A program made the position numbers and the translations under genes. A stretch of 64,000 nt of DNA from Exobasidium rhododendri (Eukaryota; Basidiomycota; Exobasidiomycetes; Exobasidiales; Exobasidiaceae), in contig CP110631.1 of NCBI GenBank assembly GCA_026210745.1, positions 3,038,001 through 3,102,000 of the forward strand. Reading direction: 5' to 3'. Shown here piece by piece: positions 33,471 through 45,397 of this stretch. The notes below the pieces were generated by a model, which saw only the letters and a list, made by a program, of their open reading frames with translations, was not told where the DNA came from and ran no database searches. Every line of letters begins with the position of its first letter. The first letter of the stretch is position 1.

Positions 33471-35123
33471 ATGCGAATGGCGTCTCCTTCCATGGTGGAT
33501 CCTCCATCGTATCCCGTGCCAGATTCTGCGCCTGATGCGGATGTCGCTAGCAGCAATGTCGAAACCGCAACAAGAGCGACACCAGCTAGTAATGTGTCAA
33601 ACTCAACAGGCACGAGATCAAAAGGGGTGGTACCTGTCCCTCATTTCGATTCCATTCTTCGGGCGGCACCAGCACTTGATGCGGACGTTGACTTGGAGGA
33701 GCTTGACGACTCAGCGTCCTCTTCTACTCTGTCGCTTCCCGATCAGGTGAACACATCAGAGGGATCAAGTCTACAAAAAATCCTTCGACCTCACATCGAG
33801 CACCACACGTCTCTGCATGCATACCTGGATGCCAATTCAGCGCTTGAAGAGCTCATCCTGCAAACCCGTGAAAAGCTTCACATTGATGCAGGTAAAGTAA
33901 AGAGTACTTTTAGTAGAGTCAATAGGTTGGAGAGGATCCAATTGTCGTTGAAATCGGAGGGAGAAAAAAAGGGAAAGATTTTCTGGTCTCCGAAGAAGAA
34001 GAGAGATTGGCGTCGTCAGGTGGAAACAACTCGATCGGAGCTGGATCCGGTGAAAGCGATCTGGCATGAATCAGAGCGAGATTTGCAAGAGGATCGACAA
34101 AAGCTGCGCAGTCTTGAAGCTGAGCTGGTCGAATACGAGAAAGTCCAAGCACGATTGGATGCAATCGATGATGAGATCTTCAGTGGCACAACACACGGTC
34201 ACAGCGAGGAAGACGAGCTTGAGCAACGATATCACATTCTTGGTCAGACTCAAAGAAGACTTCTCTCTGCCGTTCAACTGGAGACTCGAGCACAGGGCCA
34301 CCTGAACGCGGCTCTTCAGTTGTGCACTATTCTCATCAAGGAGCTTTTGGTCGGTCTGAACGTTGGTATCGATGCAGGCATACCAACGAATACGAAGCAC
34401 AAGACTGGACTATGGAGAGGCACAAGTTCAACACATTCTGCGAAACTGTCACGGAGTCACATCTTGCGGGCCAAAACGATAGTTGGCGAATTACATACAA
34501 AGTACATCCTTGCAAGGGCAGCCCAGAAACGAGTGGCCGGCATGATACCACTGGAAGTGATTGAATTGAACAGGCTTCCGGGAATGAATGCTAAGAACGT
34601 CGTTGACGAAGCCGGTTTCCATCGGTCTTTGGAGCAATCGTATGCTCAATCAAAGGCTGGAAAAGCACATATTGAAAATCAAATTCGATTGAGCAAAGGC
34701 AGACAAGCAAGCCTCAAGAGGAACATCAAGGAGCTTCAAAGGGAAGCCCGAGGAGTCTGGTTGGAATTGAGGCAAAAGCGAAGAGAGATAGTAGAAATCA
34801 ATAAGGAAAAGGAGGGATCAAACGGCGTAAAGGCCTCCTCTGCCGATTCGGACAGCCTCCTCCCCCCATATAAACGAAGCCTGATCTCCAGCAGCAGCGT
34901 CTTGGCATTTGAATCAAAGGGACAGGGCATCATAGGGAATGACGTCTCTCTGCCCCGTGCTTTCAGGAGGAGGGTGGACAGGGAGAGTATGGAACAGAGC
35001 AGGCTGATCGTCAGACGGGTGGCGATCGAAGTGGGAGGAATGGTAGAAGAAGACCGCGTCGCAGATGACGAGATCCTTCGAGAAGAGGAAGACTTACCCG
35101 GCTTTGAGCTCAGCTTTCGATGA
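33471..35123 (+). CDS. Coiled-coil protein, unrecognised
   Basis: Single exon, 550 residues. Residues 1 to about 110 are Ser/Thr/Ala-rich and disordered, with VPHFDSILRAAPALDAD. From about 115 the protein is mostly helical with heptad-like charge: SALEELILQTREKLHID, LERIQLSLKSEGEKKGK, then DWRRQVETTRSELDPVKAIW, LRSLEAELVEYEKVQARLDAID and YHILGQTQRRLLSAVQLETRA. The later part holds a hydrophobic segment (LQLCTILIKELLVGLNVGID) that looks helical rather than membrane-spanning, and a Lys/Arg-rich coiled coil before an acidic end. No enzyme motif was seen. Probably a structural or adaptor protein, perhaps cytoskeletal. MRMASPS is used as start; the Met two codons later is equally possible. Confidence 0.7.
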   Translation: MRMASPSMVDPPSYPVPDSAPDADVASSNVETATRATPASNVSNSTGTRSKGVVPVPHFDSILRAAPALDADVDLEELDDSASSSTLSLPDQVNTSEGSSLQKILRPHIEHHTSLHAYLDANSALEELILQTREKLHIDAGKVKSTFSRVNRLERIQLSLKSEGEKKGKIFWSPKKKRDWRRQVETTRSELDPVKAIWHESERDLQEDRQKLRSLEAELVEYEKVQARLDAIDDEIFSGTTHGHSEEDELEQRYHILGQTQRRLLSAVQLETRAQGHLNAALQLCTILIKELLVGLNVGIDAGIPTNTKHKTGLWRGTSSTHSAKLSRSHILRAKTIVGELHTKYILARAAQKRVAGMIPLEVIELNRLPGMNAKNVVDEAGFHRSLEQSYAQSKAGKAHIENQIRLSKGRQASLKRNIKELQREARGVWLELRQKRREIVEINKEKEGSNGVKASSADSDSLLPPYKRSLISSSSVLAFESKGQGIIGNDVSLPRAFRRRVDRESMEQSRLIVRRVAIEVGGMVEEDRVADDEILREEEDLPGFELSFR

Positions 35124-35470
35124 TGTGACAAACACTTTATTCCCATTGTAGATACCATACGGCACACATTACTATCTTGTCATTATATTATAGGACCCAT
35201 TATCGAATTGCAAATTGCTAGAGAGTACGTTCCAGTAGCTAGGCAGGAGAGGCCAGCAGCATTAGCAGGGACGCTATCCGTAGTAAAGCAAGAGAGGAAA
35301 AGAACGAAGAAAAGAAAGGGCCAGCGCGAGGAAGTGAGTGCACCAATTGAGGAGCAATGTTTCTTTTCACTTGGAGAAAAGAATCATGTGTAGACAGCTC
35401 GAAAACCCAAAGAGCAAACAGACATCAACCACTTCCTCCGTGTCATTCGGCAGGACGTTTTTTTCTCTTT
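35124..35470. other. Convergent gap
   Basis: A 347 bp stretch between two convergent stop codons. No gene was supported. Confidence 0.4.
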
Positions 35471-37845
35471 TCATTTTCGCAGATTTCCGCTGGACGCCGT
35501 CTTCTTCTTTCCCAAGAGCGAGGTCATGCTGGCTTCACTCTTTCTCCTCTTCATTTGCCTTGAATTTTTGCTGTCGCTTGCAAGATCACCTCCTTCCACT
35601 TTGGCGTCTACCACTTCTTCCACACCTTGCCATCGAGGACCCAATCGAGTTCCGCTGACGTTGCTTTTACTTCTGTTGCGGTTTGCGATAGATGACGCGC
35701 CCTTGCCAGACGAACCCTCCATCTCGTCATCGTACAAGTCATCCTCATCGACATCATCTTCATCATCTTGTGCACTACCGAATCCCTTCAAGGGAATCTT
35801 GTAGCTTCCACTAGGTGCCACGCCTGAACACAATTCGTCGGCATCCTCAACGCCGTAGTTGACAAATTGGAACGAGGAGGATGAACCTTCATTGCTGGCG
35901 ACTCGACTGGTGGAAGGGGATCCTTGTTGAAGGGAGGCAAAAGTGGGCAAGGGTGGAATGGCGAAATTTGCATTCAACTTGGGACTCTTTCCCTTCTTGA
36001 GCGGGCTCTTAGTGGGGGAGGACATGATGATTGTATTTTCGCTTTGGAAAGGCATCGACTTGGAGATGGTCAATCTTCGATTGCTGGCAATCTTGCGAAG
36101 GCTCTTTGTGGAAGAAGAGGAATCGTCAGACGAAGGCGAGCGCCTCATGTTGGGTGAGCTTCTCATCTGCTTGATCTTTGGTTTGGATTGTTGCTGCACA
36201 GGCGTGGAGGGGGGCATGTGCGCAAAGATTTGCGCATAGGCCGATGAGTCGATCATAGATGGGGGAAACTGGTTCAGATTCTCCAACGACTGCATATTCT
36301 GCAGTCCCAGCAAATTGCCGGTGTTGTTGGAAAAGTGGTGACTACTGTTGTTGGCCATGTTCGAAGACAAGGTGCCGTCGAGAGTGCTCAAAGACTTCAT
36401 CTTCTGAGGAGAATAAGGAGTGTGTTCCGATGGCAATAGTCCAGCGTAGCTGCTGGTCGACGACAAGGGGTAGTCGTATGGAAGGCTGCCCATGTCAGAA
36501 GTACTCAGCGCCTGGAAAGGGGTGATTGGTGTTCGAAGTTCAGCGTTTGTGCTCAAGGTGCTCGCTGATTCTGGTCGCTTGACAGGGCTACGGTTGTATT
36601 GATCCTGGTTGTATCCGTAATAGAGGGATGGGTGTCCTACCACCCTTTCAGTCTGAATGGGACTTCTGTACTGTTGACTGGCATTGACCAGGCCGGCGTA
36701 CGCGCTTGATGAACTTGGGTCGGTCCTTGGTTCTTGCATGGGCAGAGAGGTCGAGAACATCATTTGGTGAGGCATGCTCAGAGGAGCGCTCTGAACTTGA
36801 AGCGATTGAAGATCAGGTCGCATCATGGAAGTAAGACCTTGTCGAATCGATGCAGTGGCAGAAACAACTTCTGGGTTCAACGTCTCTGCACTGGGAATCG
36901 TGACAGGCAAGGGAGCAGGCATCTCGCCATCTCTAGTATCGGCTCTTCTCATGAAAAGAGCACTGGTAGTGGGCATGCCACTTGCTAAGCTGCCAGCACC
37001 TGTAGAAGTAGAACGTGAAGATCTTGCCCCACTACCAGTGCTCGATTGAAGCCTGGGTTGATTACCATCATTTCCCTCCCCACCATCACTTGCCTCTTCG
37101 ATCGTCGACTCAGCATTTCGAGGCCATCCCATTTCCACCAAGAGATCCTCCAGTTTCGCTCGGTGATCTACAGACGTCACTCGTTTCCTGTCAACCAATT
37201 GAGGGGCGCTCTTGTATGATTTAAGATTGGCAGTAGCAACACCAGGGGACACCTCTCGCTCCTCGTTAATGTTTCTCTTTTCGAAATTGAGGCGCTTTTT
37301 TCGGGACAAATTAGCTGTAGGTGCAAACCAAACATCGTTGATGAGCTTTTCGCCTACGGACTCATCGGGAGTAGCGTATGAAGGACTGGCAAAAGCGGTC
37401 TCTTCTTCACAAGTGCTCCAAGCAGGCAGATTGTGAAGAGAAGAGCACGGGTTCCTGTCCATGTCGGATGCTGAGCTTGATGTCGAAGAACTGCCAATAC
37501 GACTGATGAGCAAGTCGTCCATATTGAGCGACTCGAAAGCCGAAAATGTGTTCATCTCTGTAGGCGCAATGTGAAATATCGCCCAGTTAGTAACGGAGAG
37601 CAGCACCCCTTGCTTCATTCCTCCACTGCCACTGCGCACTCACCCAAACCTTCGGTCATGTAGTCTCCGCCTTGCATGCTTTCAAAAAAGGGAGTCCAGG
37701 TGGTGCCTGGTGATTCGATGTTTGGCATGGAAGGCGAAGACAGGAAGGACAGACTGTTGTTGCTGTTTTTGGACTGGAGGCGAGAAATGTTCGAATTGGA
37801 CGTAGACCTAGAAGAAGAATTTGAGAAGCTAGAGTTTGCATTCAT
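35471..37845 (-). CDS. Ser/Asn-rich low-complexity protein, unrecognised
   Basis: Exons 37845-37644 and 35471-37557 total 2289 nt, 762 residues. The first exon opens with Asn/Ser-rich sequence (MNANSSFSNSSSRSTSNSN) and ends MTEGL, which splices to EMNTFSAFESLNMDDLL. The rest is largely disordered: a basic patch (SRKKRLNFEKRN), KLEDLLVEMGWPRNAEST, long Ser/Pro/Met/Gln stretches, several SP sites flanked by basics (MRRSPSSDD, RRLTISKSMPF, SPTKSPLKKGKSPK), and the end GPRWQGVEEVVDAKVE, KRRKSEAS. The SP/basic density would suit kinase-regulated nuclear factors, but no domain was found. It is followed on the same strand by SFP1-like and dynein genes, which suggests no functional link. Confidence 0.7.
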
Positions 37846-39497
37846 TGCGGATGTTGCCAGCTGACGTTGTCGAGAATATATCGTCAAGATATTGTGTGAG
37901 ACTGCACGAAAGCTTGTCGACAGTCACAACGACTTGCGTTGAGAAAAAAGAGTCGAAGAAGAAAAAAAGAGAGCCTCGAAAGTAGGGAACCAGTCCGTAT
38001 TAGCGAGGAGAATGGAAAGATCGTAAGAGAAGAGAGAATGGAAAGACGACGGAAGGGGAGAGGGAGGGGGGATGAGACTGCAGCACAGCAGCAGTGAGGA
38101 TGGAGTAGGGCAAGAGGAGGAGGAGAAGGAGGATAGATATAGAAGGAGGGAGAGGCGGCTTGCAAGTTTACTTGTGCTTCGAGGGGTGCACTCCAATCCA
38201 AAGAGAGCTTGGAAAAGTGGCTGTATCGTCGAACGAAAGGGTGACCTCAATCGCCGGTAAGGCACGTCGCTCGCTCGCTCTCTCTCTCGCGCAGTATCGA
38301 CCGCCCGATAATACTATTCGTCCTAAATCGAATGTGAATAATGGCCGAGACGTCAGCGGCATCAAATTAGAGTTGGAACATCTACAGGGAGAGCAGATAT
38401 CATTTTCCCACCAAGACAGAGCCCGATTTTGAACATTCATTGAAACGTCTCATGATCTACTACGACATTACCCCAAATCTCTTGTTACAATGGAAGGTCG
38501 TTGGGCAAGTTTCAAGGTTCAGCGGGTGCTCGATGTCCTTAGTAGAGATGATCGATATGTCCCAAACCACGAGCAGCCAGAGCACTGTAGATCCTTTACC
38601 ATTAAAACATTACTATCATTAGACTTTGTATACATACTTTAGCCGGCCCGCCCGTCGTTTCCTTACTCAATCGAAACGGGTCCTTAGTACACATAGATAG
38701 ATTGTATCTATACACGAATATCAGTACAGTACTAAGAAAAAGGGCTGACGCGTTCGAAGACGACTAGGACTTGGCGAGATAGTAATGTCCTGCCTGCCTG
38801 CCTGAAACGGTGGAGAAGTATGTACACATACATTGTCACCAATTTCAGAGCCACTTTCCGCTGCAGTGTGGGCAGCGCATAGTGACGAGGCTCAGACGAC
38901 GAGGGCACACGCAGTGGGTCGGATGAATTTTCGAGTAATAGAATTGAGAACCTTATGCGTGACGCTATGTTATTCACAAGACGATGGAGAAATCGACGAT
39001 GAGCGGGGGATGTATATATAAAAATGATATAAAGATGATATAAAGATGATATAAAGATGACGAGTACGAGGACAAGTCTCATTAGTGTTGGTAGAGTGGG
39101 GAAGCGTCTGATTGTACGAGCAACTAGAGGGTAGTAGTCGCCCGAGATTTCCCCTATGCCCTTTCTCTTTTTTTTTGTGAAGTTCTCTTTTCATTTTTTG
39201 TAGGTGGGGATATCTTGATCGGTGTGGGAAATCGTATTCTTGAGAAGACCGGCATGCGTTTGCTGGGAACGAGTCTCTATGAGAGTGGAGGAGAGATTGG
39301 ATTGGTGATGGTAACGTACACAACAAATACATCGATACGGCCGGAAATGTACAGCGAAGCGTATTTACAGAGAGAAGAGGTGTTACACCGAGGCCGTCAT
39401 GCAGAAGCACAAGGGTTCGATGGGTACTGTCAACCCCGCCCCTCAATGTGCATTGAGAGGACATGACAAAAAAAAGGCGGAGGAACACACTGGCCTC
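37846..39497. other. Intergenic region, 1.65 kb
   Basis: Lies between the SFP1-like stop and the start of the Ser/Asn-rich gene, both minus strand. Contains a TCGC/TC-rich run near 38268-38293, and an 11-bp tandem repeat near 39021-39061. No gene was supported; part should be the long leader and promoter of the Ser/Asn-rich gene. Confidence 0.5.
39021..39061. repeat. Tandem repeat, unit GATGATATAAA
   Basis: About four AT-rich copies of an 11-bp unit, following a TATATATA stretch. It is in the 3-prime flank of the SFP1-like gene. Confidence 0.8.
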
Positions 39498-41394
39498 CTA
39501 TTTTGATGCTGTCGCAGTTTCTTGCTTTTGCTCATGCTTATCTTGTCGTTCCATGGCAGCGCTGCGTTGGTTGGCTTGCTGTTGAGCAGCAGCGGCTTGG
39601 GCAGCAGCAGCAAGGGCGGCAGTACTCAGATCATTGGTACTGATTGCAGGCCTGCCAGTATTGACGTCTGCTCTAGCACTAGGACCACCTCCATTGGACG
39701 ACAACATCTGCAATCCCAGTAGGCCATGCGATCCACTGTGAAGGTAGTGGTATCGCAAGCCATTGAGGTTCTTGTATCGCTTTCCACAGGAGCCTACTTG
39801 GCAGATGTACACTCGGTCAACCTTGGAAGCGGCGTCGCTATTCAGACTGTCTGAAGATGATCGCGGCGAGCCCGGCGTGGAGCTGGACGGTGACGGTGTG
39901 CCTGCTACGTTCTCGCTTTCAGTTGAGCTTGCTGTAGTGGTAGGCTTAGAAGCGGCTATTGCTGGCGTAGAAGCTTTCATCATAGCCTTGATTGTGTCTA
40001 CACCGGAAGCTGTAGCAATGGCGGCAGCAACAGCAGCAGCAGCAGACGCATTGACAGAGGACGAGGATGAAGCAACAGATGACGTACTACCGCTTGCACC
40101 TTCTGTAGCAGCAGTAGAAGTGGTAGGAGCAGCACTTGCAGATGACGAGGAAGAAGCCTTGTCGCTCACCGCTGCTGGAATTTGCTGTTGAGGCGGCAAT
40201 GTATTCTGGTTGCACTGACCATGAAGACGATGGTACTTTAGACCATTCATCTGCTTGTACGCCTTGTCACATCCAGGCGATTGACACTTGTAAGGTCGAT
40301 CACCCAAAGCACCGGGGTTCGCCATGTTGTTTGCATCGAAAGTGGAAGTAGAGACGGCGCTGTTGACCGAACTTATTCTTTCCCTCTTAATCGATGGTAC
40401 GACTGTTCCACTTGAAGTCGATGATGAGGTACTAGAAGAAGGAAAGAAGAGATTTGGCGGTGCGCATGATGGTAGATCGTGGTCATCGCCTGATCCTCGG
40501 AGTGAAAGCGATGAGAAAGTAGGCACACTGTTTCCGTTTCCAAAGAAGCCAGTATCGCTATCATTGTCCATGACAGGAGTGCCAGGAAGGGAACTGCCAG
40601 GGGTCGAAAAGGGTGAATTGGCAGAATAGATGGAAGAAGCCTTGGAGGATCCTCTCCCCACACCACCGTCGATGAGTGCACGTCGAAGTGACTGATGTAC
40701 ACTGGTGCTGTTGTTACCGTTTGAGAATTGACCAAAACTGCGCTTCTTGCCACCTTTGACTGGGCTGCTACGCATGATAGTGGTGTCGAAGGCCGATGAG
40801 CCTTCGAATGTGTCATTCTTGGCATCAGGCTTGGTGGCGGTGTTCAGCGTCTTTGGACTTGGTGGAAGTGAAGACGATGCTGAAGAAGAGGAGGGAGAGT
40901 TGTCGTCGTCGGTCACCATGGCGGGCATATTGTCGTCGTCCTCGAATTTTACATGTCGCTCTTCATAGTGTTGCAGAAGGTCGTGCAGATTTTCTAGACC
41001 CTGCCCACAGCATTTGAAGTTGCGACAAAAGGTCGTCTCAAGCTTGGTACGGGGCAGAGAGGTGGAAGGCAAGGCCGTCATATCAGAATCAGTCGATGCG
41101 TGCGACGACGAGAAGCGTGAGATGGAGTAGTCCATTATACTGAACAGAGGATAGTGTGGGTGAGACATTAGTACGCTCACTGACCTATGCTTCAACACAT
41201 ATGGCTCACTCAGATGCTTCCTTCCCAAAGGAGGCAGCTATGGCTTCGCGGAATGAGCCACTCGATGCGCCATTGATAGACGACGAGCTCAGACCGTTCA
41301 TGAAACTGCCTCTCGGAGTTCCAAGGCTATTGCGTGGCGAGCCAAAGGAGTCAAAATCTGACTGTGTCTTGGAGATGGCGATGGGTGCAGGCAT
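39498..41394 (-). CDS. SFP1: SFP1-type C2H2 zinc-finger transcription factor
   Basis: TORC1-linked regulator of ribosomal protein and ribosome-biogenesis genes in yeast. Exons 41394-41210 and 41139-39498 total 1827 nt, 608 residues. The degenerate N-terminal finger FCRNFKCCGQGLENLHDLLQHYEERH (about residues 100-125, written here only in part as a family mark) is characteristic of Sfp1. Two C-terminal C2H2 fingers follow: RPYKCQSPGCDKAYKQMNGL with HRLHGQC, and VYICQVGSCGKRYKNLNGL with HYLHSG. Between and after them are long Ser/Ala/Thr tracts with alanine and glutamine runs. The splice gives SISRFSSSHAS directly before the first finger. A possible leader intron end (TTGCAG near 41591-41596) suggests more 5-prime exons cannot be excluded. 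Confidence 0.87.
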
Positions 41395-42809
41395 GGTAGC
41401 GGAATTATTGTTGATCGTCTTGCTATCCTGATCGGTGGTGGGAATGGAAGGAGTAGAAGAGACTTCGATCAAGGACTGATCTGCTTTTGGGTGGGTCGTA
41501 ATCGAAATCAGATTGGGCCAAATATCTTGTTTTGAGTAGAGGCGCCGTCGATGCGGTGTTCTTGGACAATTGAGCGGGCTAAGGAACCGCTGCAATGAAA
41601 AGGAGTCTTTTCTTGAGAGTTTGCCTGTTGTGTGTATAAAAGGGCGTTCGGGCCGGTCGGGTCACTGCACTCTTTGGCGAGGCTGGGTAGATCGTTGGCT
41701 AATCCTGATAGCTCTTTTTATTAGAGTGCCGAAGCAGCGGAGTGTTCCTTCTATTTTTGATGAATAAGTCTTTGAGTCGTAAACAAGCCCTGCTCGTATC
41801 TATGTGAGTGTCTGTGAAGAGGGATGGAAATCACCTTTTTTGATGGTACAGACAGAGAGACAGGGAGAGGCGAAAGGCGGCGACGACAGGACTGATGGAC
41901 AGGAAGTGGGCAACCAAGGATCCAGAAGTATTTTAATTGGCCACCTTTTCCGTCTGAGGGGAAAGTGCGAGTGGACCGGCGTGTTTTAGATGGAAAGAGA
42001 CTGCACTCGTCTGGTGCCTAAAACCTAGCTTTCAGTCGAGTTGAGCCGCCTGAAACTGTAATAATAAAAAAGATCAAGCAACGGCTATCCGCGTGTAAAC
42101 CTACCTTGCAGCTTTTTTCTTGACCCTGTCGATTATTTAGATAGCAAAATCCGCCCAAGTAAGGATATGTGGTAAAAGTGTGCGCTCTGCGTTATCCGGT
42201 CTGCTCAAGTGCCTCGAATGTCAAGCAAAATTCAATTCTTCTACATAACCGACCGTAACGCTAGGCCTCTTCTGGTTTGGACTACTAGGGCGGAACATTA
42301 ATTTTCTCGCCACACTTCTTTCCCGAAATTTCCCTTCCTGCGTGATCTGGCCAGTGCACGCGAGCAGTGTCGCTGTCGTCTCTCAGGATAGGTAAGCTCG
42401 ATCGATGTCAGTTTTACCCTTCTTCCAACGGAATACAGAGAGTAGTACACTACGAAGGAAAAAAGAAAAAAAAAAACCGTCTCGAAATACGCCTCCCTCG
42501 ATGAGAGTTCATTTGTCTATCTCAGCTCGAGGTCCACATAAGGGGGTCGGAAGGAGGTGGAGGAGGGGACTTTGGCTATGCTTATGACGTTACTTCTCTG
42601 CAATATTTCAGTTTATTCCCCTTACATTGATACTGAGTTAGTGCCTGGAATAGAGTATGCACGAAGACACGGCCTTCTCTTGGCATAGAATTCCCTCTAT
42701 GGGATCATGGTGTCTGTGTACACTTTTGTCTCACATGCAGAATTGTTCGCCAAAATACAGTTGAATGGATATATTTACAGCATGATAAGGGTCAGCGCAC
42801 TTCTGCCAA
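41395..42809. other. Intergenic region, 1.4 kb, upstream of SFP1
   Basis: Between the SFP1-like start and the dynein intermediate-chain stop. No convincing gene. The length is unusual for this window and would suit a long regulated promoter and leader for the transcription factor. The part next to 42810 is the dynein gene 3-prime flank. Confidence 0.5.
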
Positions 42810-45141
42810 TCACCTCACTGAGAGTCTTTGGCTGATGCGATTTAGATCTACTGTTGCTCGATGTGGTGTCGATGTGATCGAGTCTGCTGATGCAGTACTA
42901 CCAACCAAATTATTATTGACCAAAGCCGTGGAAAAGGCTTGACTGGAAAGAGCGGCATTGTTGTTATTGCTACTACTCATCATCAACCTGGCAATCACCT
43001 TTTGGAATTCAATCCACTCTTCTTCTCTCGGTGTCGCCATTCCACCAATGTCATACACGTACACCCTTCCATCTGCTCCTCCCGTAGCCGCCCGCTTCCC
43101 ATCCTTTTTGTCCCACTTGATCTTGTTAAGAGCACGGGCAGAACCAACTGTAATGCTAACGATTGGTCTTTCCGCGTCTATGTTTAGATTGAACAGATCA
43201 AATCGGCCACTTCCATCCACTTGAGCAAAAAGAGCGGGGTGGACAGTATGCCAAGCCACATCATAAACATAGTCGTTTGCTTCTTCCAAAGTCAAGATTG
43301 GTGCGATACTTTCTCCTCTTTGCGTAGTATTCCCTCCACTCCGTATTGTAGCAGCGGCGGAAGCGGTAGTAGCAGCTGCTGCAGTGGTGGAATTTCCCTT
43401 CAAGCGCCACAATCTAGATGTCCAGTCCATACTACTGGATAAGAATAGTTCGGAAAAGTCTACTGAGCCATGCAAAGGATGAAAGTGGAGTCCAGTAATG
43501 GGGGCTGCATGTCCTCGATATACTTCAGAAGTGTTCAGGCCTGCCTTGAAACCAGCTCGGTCGTACCTTGCTGCTTGGTAGATATTGCCCTCTTCTGTCC
43601 CGACCCAGAAGTTGGTTGTTTCCTGATCAGGAAAGCCGAGCACTGTCACACTCACTTCGTCCGTCTTTGGATGCGAGCTGTTCAACAGCTCCAGAGTCTC
43701 TTGAGGCCGTGCCAACATGTCCAGCATCCAACTACAAACTGTACCATCCGTTGAAGCTGTCATCAGATTGTGTGCATTCTGAGTTCCAATCATTTGAATG
43801 CTGTAGACTGGATGAGTGTGACCTGCTGCAGAAAGAGGTGTCTTGAGGATTGGCAAGCTTCGAGCTCTGGTGTCCCAAACAAGAATCTGTCCACTGTACG
43901 TGCCACCGATGACAAGGTTTGGATGAAAGGGTGAAAAGCAGGTGGAAAGTACATCGGTTTGAGCATGAAAGACGAATTCCGGTCGATCCGCTAGATGAAT
44001 GTTCCATACCAAGACTAGACCATCTGGCTCATCTGTCGCCGCCGTTTCGCTTCTACTGTAGCTCACGACGACCAATTCAGGATGCTTGGTAGACCAGCCA
44101 ATGTCGGTCACACTTCGACCCCTGCACAGCTTCTCATCCCAAAATGTTCGCTGACACTTCACTTGACGACCCTCGTAATCGTCTGCTGCCCTATCATCCA
44201 ATAGAGTGTAGTCTTTCATGTAGTCATATGAATCAGTCAATGCTCGTTCCACTATCTTACTGCTATGCTCGACAAAGTCTGTAAATTCCGGCGCACCAAA
44301 GATGGCGCTCAACTCCGTACTGGTGAGCTCTCGTAATTCCTCTTCGATCTCCAATTCGAGAATCTGTTCTTGTCGACGGATAATTTCTTCCTCCTGTTGA
44401 AGTCTCTCTAATTCCTGTTCTTTCAGAATCCTGCTTCGAATGATTTCTTCTGCGCTCGCCGATACTTGCCCACTGTAAGAACCACTTGCTCCTTCTTCCC
44501 TGTCAGACAGCTCCTCTGCCATAGTCGTCTGCACTTCTTTGGTGTAGTATACTAGTTCCTGCAATGTGATACACACACTTTAAGAATCTGATGATTCGCT
44601 GCTTACCCGTCTCAAAACTCACCTTCTTGGGTGTTTCTACGACCTCGGTCTGGACCTCGCTATCCACTAGCTTTCCACGCACGACTGCATGTCCTTGCTC
44701 TTCCCCATCGGACCTATTTGCAAAGGCAATCGCACTCGGTCCACCATCTGGCTCGCTGAATTCGCTCGTTGTTGGCCCTATGCTCGCCTTCTTCGGCGAG
44801 GAAGGTGATGCGAAGCCATCAACACCAAATCTAGCTCCAGCGCTGCTGCTCCCACCTCGACTATTTCCCACCAGAGTCGCTACGAAGTCATCCAAGTCTT
44901 TTCTGGAGGATGGTGTTGTGGCCTGTAAGAAAGCGTCGAGTAGTTCTTTCTCAGCTATCTCCTGAAGTGATCCATCTTTTACCCTCCCCTCTAACTGACT
45001 TACCTCTGAGACAGTTTTTCCGTCTGTCTTCCCCACCTGTAATCTGCTCGTTCTCTCTTCGCGCGCCTTCTTGAGCTCTGCTAGTTTGGCCCTCTTTGCC
45101 TCGATCTCAGCTCTTCTTCGAGACTCGCCAGCAGACGACAT
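42810..45141 (-). CDS. Cytoplasmic dynein intermediate chain (WD40)
   Basis: Scaffold of the dynein motor that binds light chains, dynactin and the heavy chain (Pac11 in yeast, DYNC1I in animals). Exons 45141-44623 and 44558-42810 total 2268 nt, 755 residues. It starts MSSAGESRRRAEIEAKRAKLAEL, the dynactin p150-binding helix. VGKTDGKT and a disordered linker follow. Two VQT motifs (SEVQTEVVE and KEVQTTM) resemble LC8/Tctex light-chain sites. A conserved helix (EREERLRQ-like, here EQELERLQQEEEIIRRQEQI) leads to the WD domain with DIGWSTKHPELVVVSYS, VWNIHLADRPEFVFHAQTDV, CFSPFHPNLVIGGTYSGQ and VYSIQMIGTQNAHNLMTAS. The end is Asn/Ser-rich. Both exon phases fit. Confidence 0.94.
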
Positions 45142-45249
45142 GTTGTGCAGGTCTGGTGAGATGCTGCGAGCATGGATCAGGAGTAGTTGTATGAGGAGCT
45201 CCTCCTTACACGACGCGAGAAACCTCCATCAAGTGCAACCAACACTTGC

Positions 45250-45255
45250 CACGTG
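45250..45255. promoter_or_regulatory. CACGTG E-box palindrome
   Basis: The site reads CCACGTGG between the divergent dynein intermediate-chain and F-box-like genes (109 bp and 143 bp from the starts). Same motif as in five other divergent gaps. Confidence 0.42.
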
Positions 45256-45397
45256 GAGCCGCAACTGATCATTGTGGAGGCGTTACGATGCCTGACCTTC
45301 GACAAGCTACGGAAGCAGACTGGACGCAGACCTTGCACCATCCCATACCCTACGCAACATCCTTTGCACAGCTTTCTGTTCCTTCCCGTTGAAGCTG

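Noticed and set aside
40763-41000. Plus-strand frames and alanine-rich frames opposite SFP1
   Set aside because: Antisense shadows of Ser/Ala-rich codons; no start context or splice support.
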